NCBI GenBank assembly: GCA_947259915.1
Contig: CAMYOC010000036.1
Span: 1-50,424, forward strand
Direction of reading: 5' to 3'
Length of the DNA: 50,424 bases
Origin: an uncultured Gammaproteobacteria bacterium
GTDB lineage: Bacteria > Pseudomonadota > Gammaproteobacteria > Steroidobacterales > XN24
This document shows, piece by piece, positions 27,188-35,149 of this stretch. The position numbers were made by a program, and so were the translations under genes. How positions within the stretch are numbered: the first letter of the stretch is position 1; each line of letters begins with the position of its first letter. Below the pieces are notes generated by a model that was given only the letters and a program-made list of their open reading frames with translations, searched no databases and had not been told where the DNA came from.

Positions 27188-27342
27188 ATGAATGGCTGCA
27201 GGTGATGCTGGAGGAAGTGCGGCGCAAACAAGCGGAGCGTGCCGCCGACAAATCCGAGCACCAGCGCCGCGAACACGAGCCGGGTGCTGGCGACGACGCG
27301 GGCGATGAACCGCCGCGGGCGTCGCGCGGCCGGCCGAAGTGA
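27184..27342 (+). CDS. 52-residue charged protein, coupled to the hydrolase gene
   Basis: Its ATG overlaps the hydrolase stop (ATGA), with GAGGGCAGA upstream as a ribosome-binding site. The sequence begins MNEWLQVMLEEVRRKQAE, an amphipathic charged helix, and then turns Gly/Asp/Pro/Arg-rich, ending ASRGRPK. There is no signal peptide. The next gene (EamA) starts 7 bases later. The coupling at both ends strongly suggests it is translated. I do not recognise a family; it may be an accessory or regulator for a neighbour. Confidence 0.62.
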   Translation: MNEWLQVMLEEVRRKQAERAADKSEHQRREHEPGAGDDAGDEPPRASRGRPK

Positions 27343-27349
27343 GTCCACC

Positions 27350-28255
27350 ATGACCCGTCCCTCGGCGGCCGACTGGCTGCTGCTGTTTCTGCTGGTCGTG
27401 TTGTGGGGCTCTGCGTTCGGCCTGGCCGATATCGCCCTTGACGGTTTTAGCCCGTTGCAGCTGGTGACGGGCCGGCTGTGGATCGGCGCCGCATTCCTGA
27501 TGGCGCTGGTTGCGCTACGGGGCCAGCCGATACCGCGCGAGCCCCGCGCCTGGGTGGCGATCATCATCATGTCCGTGCTTGGCAACGCGCTGCCGTTTTT
27601 TCTGATCACCTGGGGCCAGCAGCGGATCCCGTCGGGTCTGACCGGCATCCTGATGGCGGTCATGCCGCTGGTGGTCCTGGTGCTGGCCCATTTCCTGGTC
27701 CCGGGCGAGCGTCTCAACCGCTGGCGGGCACTGGGTTTTGCGCTGGGTTTCGCCGGTATCGTCATCCTGACCGGCCCCGAGGCGCTCGGTGCCTTGCGTG
27801 GCGAGGGCACCGCGCTGCTGTCCCAGCTCGCGATCCTCGGCGGCGCGGTTTGTTATGGCCTCAATCTGATCGTCGCCCGGCGCAGCCCGCCGCTGCCCGC
27901 CGGCGTGGTCGCGGGCTGGGTCGTGCTCTGCTCGGCGGTCCTTGCCACGATCGCGACCGCGTGGACCGGCCCCCTCTGGCCCCGCGATGCAGGAACCGGG
28001 CCAACGTTGTCGGTGGTAGCGCTGGGGGTGTTGTCCACCGGCGTGGCCACGGTGATCTTTTTCCGGATCGTGGCCGAGGCCGGCGCCACCTTCCTGTCGC
28101 TGATCAATTATCTGATCCCGGTGTGGGCGGTGATGCTGGGTGCGGCCGTGCTCCAGGAGACGCTGCCCATCAAATCCATCATCGCGCTGGGGGTGATCCT
28201 GTTTGGTGTGCTCGCGTCCCAGCGCGGTCAGCATCGCCCGGTGCCGGGCCGATGA
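27350..28255 (+). CDS. EamA/DMT superfamily transporter
   Basis: A 301-residue membrane protein with two repeats of the EamA domain and ten likely helices. Typical stretches are LLLFLLVVLWGSAFGLADIAL at the start, TGILMAVMPLVVLVLAHFLV in repeat one, and FLSLINYLIPVWAVMLGAAVLQETL in repeat two. Members export amino acids and metabolites; the substrate is unknown. The ATG at 27350 was chosen over a longer upstream frame that overlaps the 52-residue gene. Its stop overlaps the start of the flavoprotein gene. Confidence 0.92.
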   Translation: MTRPSAADWLLLFLLVVLWGSAFGLADIALDGFSPLQLVTGRLWIGAAFLMALVALRGQPIPREPRAWVAIIIMSVLGNALPFFLITWGQQRIPSGLTGILMAVMPLVVLVLAHFLVPGERLNRWRALGFALGFAGIVILTGPEALGALRGEGTALLSQLAILGGAVCYGLNLIVARRSPPLPAGVVAGWVVLCSAVLATIATAWTGPLWPRDAGTGPTLSVVALGVLSTGVATVIFFRIVAEAGATFLSLINYLIPVWAVMLGAAVLQETLPIKSIIALGVILFGVLASQRGQHRPVPGR

Positions 28256-29364
28256 ACATCGTCGTTGTCGGCGGCGGCTATGCCGGGATGAGCTGTCTGA
28301 TGGAACTGGCCCGGCGGCTGCCCGACACCCGCCGCATCCTGGTCGATCCCGGCCGTTATCATCTGCAGCAGACGCGGCTGCACGAGGCGCTCAATCACGG
28401 CCTGGCCCGCTACCGGATCCCGTTCGCGGATCTCGCCCAACGCTATGATTTTGTCCATCGCCGCGCCAGGCCACGACTCGGTCCGCAGGCGCTGGTCGAG
28501 GCGGCCCGACGTCGCCGTCTGTCCGTGGCCGATGGCGACATCCGCTTCGACGTGATGGTCGTGGCGGTCGGCGCGCGCCCGCGGCCGCGCCCGCGGCAGC
28601 CTGGATGGCTGGGTCTGGCGGATCTGCGCCAGCGCGACGGCCGCCGATACATACAAGCGCTGGCGGCCATGCCGGGGCGCCCCTGGGTCACGGTCGTCGG
28701 CGGCGGCGCCACCGGCCTCCAATATCTGTTCGAATTGAATGACGCGTTGCGCCGGGCCGGCGCCCGCTGTCGACTGCGGCTGGTGGACGGCGGCGAACGC
28801 CTGCTGCCCGGGTTGCCGGTCGCGTTCCATGATTACGTCGTCCGCCGCCTGCGACAGAGCGGCATCGACTATCTGCGACAGACGCGGTTTGTCGACGCCG
28901 ACGCACGGGGCCTGCAGATCGAACGTGCGGACGGGCGCTCGCGCCATCTCAGTTCGGCGCGGAACCTGATGTTCGCCGGTCTGCGCGGCAACCCGACGAT
29001 GTTGCAGACTAACGCGGCCGGGCAGGTGCTGGCGGACGCTGTGCCGTTTGAACGGGTGTTTGCGGCCGGCGACTGCTCCCACTACGCCGGTCGTGGCCTG
29101 AATGGAGCGAGCGCCCAGGCCGCGGTGCGCAAGGGCCGCCACGTGGCCGCGGCCATCGAGCGGCTCATCGCGCGGCGTCGGCTGCCGGTCTACGGCGCGC
29201 GCGAGCTCGGGTTCTTTCTCAGCATGGGCACGTTTGACGGCATCGGCTGGATGGGGATACGACGCGGCATCGTCACCGGGCTGCCGGCATTCGCGGTGCG
29301 TGAGGCCATCGAGGCCCGCTACGAATTATTCCTGGCCGGTATCGATACCTACCAGGTGCTCTAG
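28252..29364 (+). CDS. NDH-2-like FAD-dependent pyridine nucleotide oxidoreductase
   Basis: A 370-residue flavoprotein. It has the N-terminal FAD Rossmann motif VVVGGGYAGM (residues 4-13), a second dinucleotide fold VVGGGATGLQ, and the FAAGDCSHY C-terminal FAD-contact motif followed by ASAQAAVRKG. This is the pattern of type II NADH dehydrogenases and related quinone or sulfide oxidoreductases. No sulfide-quinone oxidoreductase cysteines are obvious. It lacks a clear C-terminal membrane helix. It overlaps EamA by ATGA. Its stop lies inside the shared CTAG with the converging PLP gene. Confidence 0.88.
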   Translation: MNIVVVGGGYAGMSCLMELARRLPDTRRILVDPGRYHLQQTRLHEALNHGLARYRIPFADLAQRYDFVHRRARPRLGPQALVEAARRRRLSVADGDIRFDVMVVAVGARPRPRPRQPGWLGLADLRQRDGRRYIQALAAMPGRPWVTVVGGGATGLQYLFELNDALRRAGARCRLRLVDGGERLLPGLPVAFHDYVVRRLRQSGIDYLRQTRFVDADARGLQIERADGRSRHLSSARNLMFAGLRGNPTMLQTNAAGQVLADAVPFERVFAAGDCSHYAGRGLNGASAQAAVRKGRHVAAAIERLIARRRLPVYGARELGFFLSMGTFDGIGWMGIRRGIVTGLPAFAVREAIEARYELFLAGIDTYQVL

Positions 29365-30494
29365 ACCCGTTTTCCGCCGCCAGGGTTCGCGCCGGGGTCC
29401 AGCGGCTGCACCGGATGCTCGAAATACCAGTGGAACGGCGCTGGCAGCTGGTGGTAGTCGGCGGCGAGCGCAGCCGGCGGCAGCGGGCGGGAACTGTAAG
29501 TGTCCCAGAACATCACGCGACGTCCATGCAGACGCCCGGCGCGCAGATCTGCGAGCAGCGCGGCGAAGGCCTTGCCGGTGTAGGTGGGATCCAGGGGCAG
29601 ACCAAACCAGCGTCGCGCCTGCTCGATGGCGGCCATGCCCTCAGTGGTAAAGCGCGCATAACCCGGCCCGACAAAGTCATGGCGGATCGCCGGCACCTCG
29701 TCCGCATCGACCTTCAGTGGCTGCCGCGCGACGGTGCGCAACAGATCCAGCGTGCCCCGGTAGAGGCGACGGAAGCGCTCGGGACTGCCGATGTCCTCGC
29801 GCACCACACGGATCGGGACCAGACGCGTATCCAGACCCGCCAGACGCAGACCGAGCTGCAGACCGGCCGCGGTACCCACCGTGCCCAGCGCCAGATAAAT
29901 CAACTCCGGTGGCTCCAGACCGGCCTCGCTGAGTTGAGCCGCCAGCTCGAGTCCTGCGCTGACAAAACCGAGACAACCGATCGTGGAGGAACCGCCGCCG
30001 GCGATGACATACAGCGGCTCGCCGAGCGCCTGCGCCTCGGCCACCAGCCGCCGGCTGGTGGCGGCCGCATCCGCTTCGTTTTCGCAGGCCATCAGCCTGG
30101 CGCCCGCATGATGACCGCAGAGCAGATTGCGCCGCACATAGGAGGCGTTGGTCTGGCGGGTCAACAAAGAGTAGCTCTCCAGACCACACTGGCTTGCACA
30201 GACCGTTGTCGCCAGCGCGTGGTTTGACCCGGCTACACCAAAGGTGATCACGCCGCGCGCGCCGCCGGCACGTGCGTCCGCGAGCAGGAACTCCAGCTTG
30301 CGGATCTTGTTGCCGCCATAGGCATCGGCGCTCTGATCGTCGCGCTTGATCAGGAGTTGAGCGCAGTCAAAATCGAGCCCGTCACCAGCGTGTATGTCCA
30401 GCGGAGTCGGCCACCGGCCCAGCGACAGATGATGGAGTTTGCCGATGGCGGCGGGGAAGATCTCGAACAGGGCAGGGCGCCGCGTTTCGCTCAT
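29361..30494 (-). CDS. PLP-dependent enzyme of the ACC deaminase / D-cysteine desulfhydrase family
   Basis: A 377-residue fold-type II PLP enzyme. The PLP lysine lies in DAYGGNKIRKLEFLLADA. ITFGVAGSNHALATT supplies the substrate and cofactor contacts, and GTVGTAAGLQLGL the phosphate-binding loop. It could be an ACC deaminase, D-cysteine desulfhydrase or another amino-acid lyase; the active-site residues do not separate these by eye. The start is ATG at 30494. It converges with the flavoprotein gene through overlapping stop codons in CTAG. Confidence 0.88.
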   Translation of the reverse strand: MSETRRPALFEIFPAAIGKLHHLSLGRWPTPLDIHAGDGLDFDCAQLLIKRDDQSADAYGGNKIRKLEFLLADARAGGARGVITFGVAGSNHALATTVCASQCGLESYSLLTRQTNASYVRRNLLCGHHAGARLMACENEADAAATSRRLVAEAQALGEPLYVIAGGGSSTIGCLGFVSAGLELAAQLSEAGLEPPELIYLALGTVGTAAGLQLGLRLAGLDTRLVPIRVVREDIGSPERFRRLYRGTLDLLRTVARQPLKVDADEVPAIRHDFVGPGYARFTTEGMAAIEQARRWFGLPLDPTYTGKAFAALLADLRAGRLHGRRVMFWDTYSSRPLPPAALAADYHQLPAPFHWYFEHPVQPLDPGANPGGGKRV

Positions 30495-30526
30495 GGGCCG
30501 ATATTAGAGCAGGCCGCGGCGCCGCG

Positions 30527-31462
30527 TCAGGTGGTGGCCGGGACCGTCCGCCGACCAGCCAGCGCGCAGGTGGCCGATCCGCTGACTACCAGTATTGCGC
30601 CGGCAATGCTGACCCAGTCCAGGGATTCCTCGCTGACATACCCGAACGGCAACGCATCCAGCAGGCTGGCGAAGAGCATGGTCAGCAGCGGCGTCAGCGC
30701 CAGCACCGCGCTGATACGGGACGCGTCCCAGAATTTGAGCGCTTCGGCGAAGCTGCCGTAGGCGATGACGGTGTTCAGGCTGCAGAACGCAAGCAGGGCC
30801 AGGGCCCAGGGGCCGAGGCTCATCACCGTCTCCGGCCGGGCCGGCGGCAGCAGCACCAGACTGGCGCTGAGGTAGATGACCAGCAGGATGGACTGCCCGC
30901 TGAGCTGACCCTGCAGCAGTTTCTGGCACAGACCATAGGCGGCCCAGGTCACCGATGCCAGAAACAACAGCACCACGCCGGTGGCGAATTCGCCGGCAAA
31001 GCTGATCAATTCGATCAGGCGGTCCTTGAGGAACAGCCCCAGGCCGATGACCATACCCAGCAGGCCGCTCCACTGGAGCGGAGAGAAAGACTCGCCAAAT
31101 ACCACCAGACCCCCGATGAGCAGGAACATCGGCGCGAGCTGGATCAGCAGCTGAGCAGAGCCGGGAGAGATGTGCGAGAGACCCAGCAGGTAGAACACAT
31201 AATTACCGGTAAGGCCGCCTGCCGCCACCAGCAGCAGCGCCCAGCCGCGGCGGTCCAGCTGACGCAGCCGCGGCATCCCGCCGCGGGCCTGCAAAAAGAG
31301 TGCGGTCAACGTGGCGGCGGCGACGAAGCGATACCAGGTGATGGTGAAGGGATCCATCGAGACCAGTAGCGTCTTTAGCGCGATAGGCAGGATGCCCCAG
31401 GCGCTGGCGGTGATGCCGGCGTAGAGCAGACCCAGGCGCCAGTTCTTTGTGGCCGCGCTCAC
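30527..31462 (-). CDS. EamA/DMT superfamily transporter
   Basis: A 311-residue membrane protein with ten likely helices in two EamA repeats. It has the entry LGLLYAGITASAWGILPIALK, and ISPGSAQLLIQLAPMFLLIGG in the first repeat. The second has AVLALTPLLTMLFASLLDAL and ends LDWVSIAGAILVVSGSATCAL. It is not close to the EamA protein at 27350-28255 by eye. The start is GTG at 31462. It lies 32 bases upstream of the PLP enzyme on the same strand, so the transporter may move that enzyme's substrate or product. Confidence 0.92.
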   Translation of the reverse strand: MSAATKNWRLGLLYAGITASAWGILPIALKTLLVSMDPFTITWYRFVAAATLTALFLQARGGMPRLRQLDRRGWALLLVAAGGLTGNYVFYLLGLSHISPGSAQLLIQLAPMFLLIGGLVVFGESFSPLQWSGLLGMVIGLGLFLKDRLIELISFAGEFATGVVLLFLASVTWAAYGLCQKLLQGQLSGQSILLVIYLSASLVLLPPARPETVMSLGPWALALLAFCSLNTVIAYGSFAEALKFWDASRISAVLALTPLLTMLFASLLDALPFGYVSEESLDWVSIAGAILVVSGSATCALAGRRTVPATT

Positions 31463-31559
31463 CGCCGAGCTGGCCGGCCGCGGATTAGCGCGCTAACGCA
31501 GAACCCGCTCGATGTGTCGCTGCGGATCGTCCCGGTGCTCGCGCAATCGAGTCCACTTG

Positions 31560-31772
31560 TCACTGGTGTTCGTCTCCGCCGGCAGCTTGCGCGTCGCGCC
31601 GGATGCGTGTCGCTTCACGCAACAGGAAGTCTTCGTCCAGGGGCGACAGGTCAAAACGTCGGCACGCTTCTTCCACCGCGGCCGCGTCGTGGCGGCCGAT
31701 CTCGGATAGCCAGCGCAACGCCTGGCGCAGACCCTGTCGCGCCGGCACGATGTCCGCTGGGACTGGTGTCAT
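31560..31772 (-). CDS. Small protein of unknown function (70 residues)
   Basis: It starts MTPVPADIVPARQGLRQAL and is a helical, mildly acidic protein ending AQAAGGDEHQ. The ATG at 31772 was chosen because AGAGG lies nine bases upstream; the open frame extends further, to 32024, but that part overlaps the tail sheath gene. It is divergent from the sheath gene. I do not recognise a family, and it could be a regulator or chaperone of the sheath, though nothing shows this. Confidence 0.5.
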   Translation of the reverse strand: MTPVPADIVPARQGLRQALRWLSEIGRHDAAAVEEACRRFDLSPLDEDFLLREATRIRRDAQAAGGDEHQ

Positions 31773-31954
31773 CCTGTGCATCCTCTGCGCGACGCGATGC
31801 GCCGCAAGGGTTGAAGAGATCGCCACAACATTATCGGAGTCGACGAGCCATAAGGCGAGCAACACGTGCCGGCGCGTCGATGATCGGCAGAAAGGTCTCC
31901 ACCCGGGTCGCGCTTTTATGTTAATTTCCCACAAACCATTTGCTGGAGCGCATT

Positions 31955-33529
31955 GTGCCCGACAGGCTGAGTCCCGGCATTTACGTCGAGGAAGCCCCCA
32001 GTGGCGAACAACAGATCGCCGCACCCCCTGTCACTCTGGCCGCCTTTGTCGGGCGGACGCTTCGCGGCCCGGTAAACGAACCGGTCGTAGTCGACAGCAT
32101 CGACGACTTCCACCGCCAGTTCGGCGGCCCGTGGCAGGAATCCGGCCTCGGCGCCTGTCTGCATGATTATTTTGAGAATGGTGGCCGCAGCGCCATCGTC
32201 GTGCGTCTGATCAATGGTGGCCGGCGTGCGCTGCTGCGTCTGCCCGCGGGACCCGGCACGCTGGTGCTCGAAGCGCTCAGCCCCGGCGCCGAAGAGTGTC
32301 TGCGAGCCTCGGTCGATTACGACAACATCGACGCCAAAGACAACCGTAGCTTCAATCTGGTGCTGCAACGTCTGCGCGGGTCGGATTCCGAGCGCGTCGC
32401 GGACCAGGAAATCTACGCCCGCGTGTCGGTCGATCCCTCGTCCCGGCGCTTTATCGCCGACGCGTTGCTCGAGTCCAATCTGATGCGGGTGCGTGGCGCG
32501 ATCCCGTTCCAGCGCCCGGACCGCAGCGTGGGGCCTGGAGCGCTGGCGCCGGTGTCGTGGGTCAAGATCGATCAGCCCGGGACCGACGGGCAACCGTTGA
32601 GCGACTACGACGTGATCGGTTCGGCTACCGAGAGCAGCGGCATTTTCGCGCTGCAAAAGGTCCCCCACTTCGATCTGCTGTGTATCCCGCCACCGGGGCC
32701 GTCGACGGATATCGGTCCGACCGTGCTGCTGGCTGCGATCCGCTATTGTCGCCAGCGCCGGGCGATGCTGCTGCTGGACCCGCCGCAGGAATGTGAGACC
32801 GCCGAGGCAGTCATGGCTTATCTGGAGCGGCTGAATCTGGCTACCGACAACGCGATGATGTCGTTTCCGCGTCTGGTCGGAGGCGCTGTCGACGAATGCG
32901 ATGATCGACCCCGGGCCAGCTGCGGCGCCGTGGCAGGTCTGCTGGCCAGAAGTGACCATGGTCCGGACCCGTGGACGCCCTGGCGACATTCGCCGCGTCT
33001 GTTGCGCGGGACGGCCAGACCGGCCTCGGAGATGGACCACAACACCGCCGAGCATTTGATCGCGCTGGGGGTCAATGTCCTGCACCGGGGGGGCGGCGGC
33101 CGGGTCATCCTTAGCGGCGAGCGGACCCTGGCGGGTCCGGAGTGCGCGGTCCCCGCGTTTCGCTCAGTACGCGTCAAGCGTCTGACCATGATGATCGAAG
33201 AGGCGCTCAGACAAGGCACCCGATGGGTGGTGTTCGAGGTCCCCGGTGGCGAACTGCGCGCCAGGGTGCGGGCCCAGGTCGAGGGCTTCCTGTCGGTGCT
33301 GGCCGAACGCGGTGCGTTTCCGACCGGCGGCGGATATCCCCCTTATTTCGTCAAGTGTGACGGCGAGACCAATCCCCAGGGAGAAGACGTGCGTGGCTCG
33401 CTGCATTTTATCGTCGGTTTCGCGGTGGCCGGTCCCGGTCAGTATCTGGTGATGCGCGTCAGCCAGACGGTGGAAGCGGCGCGGGTCGTGCCCTTGAGCA
33501 TGGATCGCTTCCGTTTCGCCGGCACCTGA
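31955..33529 (+). CDS. Phage-type contractile tail sheath protein, isolated copy
   Basis: A 524-residue protein. The N-terminus SPGIYVEEAPSGEQQIAA (6-23) followed by TLAAFVGRTLRGPVNEP is the sheath entry motif. SDHGPDPWTPW and ALGVNVLHRGGG precede the C-terminal sheath domain (about 400-524) with FRSVRVKRLTMMIEEAL and TRWVVFE. The whole matches contractile sheaths of myophages, pyocins and extracellular injection systems. GGAG six bases before the GTG at 31955 decides the start; TTG at 31940 is an alternative. No tube, baseplate, spike, ATPase or lysis gene is beside it, so this is an orphan in this window. Confidence 0.9.
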   Translation: MPDRLSPGIYVEEAPSGEQQIAAPPVTLAAFVGRTLRGPVNEPVVVDSIDDFHRQFGGPWQESGLGACLHDYFENGGRSAIVVRLINGGRRALLRLPAGPGTLVLEALSPGAEECLRASVDYDNIDAKDNRSFNLVLQRLRGSDSERVADQEIYARVSVDPSSRRFIADALLESNLMRVRGAIPFQRPDRSVGPGALAPVSWVKIDQPGTDGQPLSDYDVIGSATESSGIFALQKVPHFDLLCIPPPGPSTDIGPTVLLAAIRYCRQRRAMLLLDPPQECETAEAVMAYLERLNLATDNAMMSFPRLVGGAVDECDDRPRASCGAVAGLLARSDHGPDPWTPWRHSPRLLRGTARPASEMDHNTAEHLIALGVNVLHRGGGGRVILSGERTLAGPECAVPAFRSVRVKRLTMMIEEALRQGTRWVVFEVPGGELRARVRAQVEGFLSVLAERGAFPTGGGYPPYFVKCDGETNPQGEDVRGSLHFIVGFAVAGPGQYLVMRVSQTVEAARVVPLSMDRFRFAGT

Positions 33530-33575
33530 TCCCGAGCACTGAGTCCCGGCGATCCGCCGCGGCCCTGGAGCAAAC

Positions 33576-34109
33576 GTGAACGGCAGCTATCTTTACTTCG
33601 CCTATGGCTCCAACATGCATCCGCGGCGTCTGGCCGAGCGCACGCCATCCTGTCAGCCTGTCGGCGCGGCCCATCTGGACCGCCATCGGCTGCGTTTCCA
33701 CAAGCGCAGCAGGTTACCCGATGACCTGTCTGGGAAATGCAACATGTTGGCGACGGATCATCCGGAGGACGGGGTCCACGGCATCGTCTACCGGATCAGC
33801 GAGGACGAACGGACAGCGCTGGACGAGGCCGAGGGTGCAGGCTGCGGCTATCAGGCGGTCACCGTAACGGTCCGGTTGGGGTCGAGCCTGACCAAAGCCT
33901 GGTCTTACCGCGCCCACCCGGACTGGGTGGACGAGCGGCTGCGGCCTTACGACTGGTATCTGGCGCTGGTGGCTCACGGCGCGGTCTGGCACGGTCTGCC
34001 CGAGCCGTGGTGTCAGCATCTGTGGTCGACGCCCACGCTTGCGGATCCGGATCGGCGGCGGGCAGAGAAATGGCTGGCGCTGGCGGCTGGGGCCCGGCCT
34101 CCGGGTTAA
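33576..34109 (+). CDS. Gamma-glutamylcyclotransferase-like (GGCT/AIG2) family protein
   Basis: A 177-residue protein with the entry motif YFAYGSNM (residues 7-14) and the acidic LDEAEG motif (about 82-87) that supplies the family's catalytic Glu. The middle has VHGIVYRISEDERTAL. Family members convert gamma-glutamyl peptides to 5-oxoproline and free amino acid; the substrate here is not known. Notably a 5-oxoprolinase homologue lies 1 kb downstream. The start is GTG at 33576 with GGAG five bases upstream. It lies 46 bases behind the sheath gene on the same strand. Confidence 0.88.
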   Translation: MNGSYLYFAYGSNMHPRRLAERTPSCQPVGAAHLDRHRLRFHKRSRLPDDLSGKCNMLATDHPEDGVHGIVYRISEDERTALDEAEGAGCGYQAVTVTVRLGSSLTKAWSYRAHPDWVDERLRPYDWYLALVAHGAVWHGLPEPWCQHLWSTPTLADPDRRRAEKWLALAAGARPPG

Positions 34110-34474
34110 CCCACGCGTGAGGCGAAGGATCCGGGGTGGAACACGTCGGTGATGTCAAACGCCGGCGTGCCCAGCACGGGCACGGCATGATGAGGCTGCG
34201 GCTCGGTATCGGTTTGTTCGGTGAGGTGGCCTTCGCGAAGGTGATTCCGGATCGCCTGGTCCAGTGCGGCGATCGCGGCCGGGAAGCCGCGCGCGTGCGC
34301 GATCACAAACAGCGCGTCTTGTAACGGGTCCGGGTAGTCACTGACGCTGGCCCAAAACTCGCGCGCGGTGGCGGCGTCCATGGCCCCGGTGCTGCCACCC
34401 GGGTCGTCGACGCAGACCGGATTGTCACGCAACAGCCGATTCCAGACGTCGTATGGATCCCATCGTTTGCTCAA
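34106..34474 (-). CDS. Protein of unknown function
   Basis: The chosen start is TTG at 34474, giving 122 residues that begin MSKRWDPYDVWNRLLRDNP with GGGGA seven bases upstream. A longer frame reaches GTG at 34570, but those extra 32 codons are rich in A/T-ending codons (TCA, ATT, AGT, TTA, AAA) unlike the rest of the window and lack a ribosome-binding site, so they look noncoding. The middle has DALFVIAHARGFPAAIAALDQ; the tail ends FHPGSFASRVG. No family is recognised. Its stop shares TTAA with the converging gamma-glutamylcyclotransferase-like gene. Confidence 0.58.
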   Translation of the reverse strand: MSKRWDPYDVWNRLLRDNPVCVDDPGGSTGAMDAATAREFWASVSDYPDPLQDALFVIAHARGFPAAIAALDQAIRNHLREGHLTEQTDTEPQPHHAVPVLGTPAFDITDVFHPGSFASRVG

Positions 34475-34639
34475 TGCCTTGTCCCCGATTTTACTTAACG
34501 AGCGAGAATCACTCGCGCCCTCGATGACAATGTATTCGAGTGCTGTATATGAGTCTGTGAGCGCGGTCACAGCTAGGAGGGACGACGGTGGAAAACCGGT
34601 GATCGGGGCGACTATGCGCAGCGCTGTGTGACGCTCGGC

Positions 34640-35113
34640 TTACGGTCGCGGTGATACATACATCGCGATCTCGGCTTTGACCACCTCTTGTTTGCGGGTG
34701 TCCTGCACCGAGACCACGACCGGCACGTTAGCGGCTTCGCCCCAGACCTGTTCCACCAATATCGCCTTGGCGGTCACGTCGGTCTCGGCTTTACGCAGAT
34801 ACTCGATCTTCATGCCACGCGGGATCCAGCGCATATCGGCGGGCAGGGTCGACTCCATGACCAGACCCGCCGCGAGTTCGCACAGATTGCCCATCGCCAG
34901 CGCGTGGATGGTACCGAGGTGGTTCTTGACCCGGCGGCGCTTGCGCATGAACACGGTGCATGAACCGGGGCGCAGATCCCTGAACAGCGGTCGGATGGAG
35001 CTGAAATACGGTGCCTGCAGACAGACCATGCGGGTAAACAGCCAGTGGCCCAGCGGCCAGCGGGTGAGACGGCGATACATACGGTAGGGATACCTGTCGG
35101 GCGCCTTGTTCAT
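34640..35113 (-). CDS. DUF4442 hotdog-fold protein, putative thioesterase
   Basis: A 157-residue protein with the family core FMRKRRRVKNHLGTIHALAM leading into GNLCELAAGLVME, where the central hotdog helix carries the likely catalytic residues, followed by strand pairs IEYLRKAETDVTAKA and VPVVVSVQDTRKQEVVKAEIAMYV. DUF4442 proteins are thought to be acyl-CoA thioesterases. It lies 36 bases downstream of the 5-oxoprolinase gene on the same strand and is probably cotranscribed with it. Confidence 0.86.
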   Translation of the reverse strand: MNKAPDRYPYRMYRRLTRWPLGHWLFTRMVCLQAPYFSSIRPLFRDLRPGSCTVFMRKRRRVKNHLGTIHALAMGNLCELAAGLVMESTLPADMRWIPRGMKIEYLRKAETDVTAKAILVEQVWGEAANVPVVVSVQDTRKQEVVKAEIAMYVSPRP

Positions 35114-35149
35114 GGCGTCGGCTCCTGCACTGCAACAACAAGGACCTGA

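Noticed and set aside
31940..33529. Prophage or complete tail cluster
   Set aside because: Only the sheath gene has a phage signature; flanking genes are metabolic or unknown, and no integrase, capsid or lysis gene is seen.
34575..34600. AGGAGG followed by GTG on the plus strand
   Set aside because: The frame stops after four codons, so it is not a gene start.
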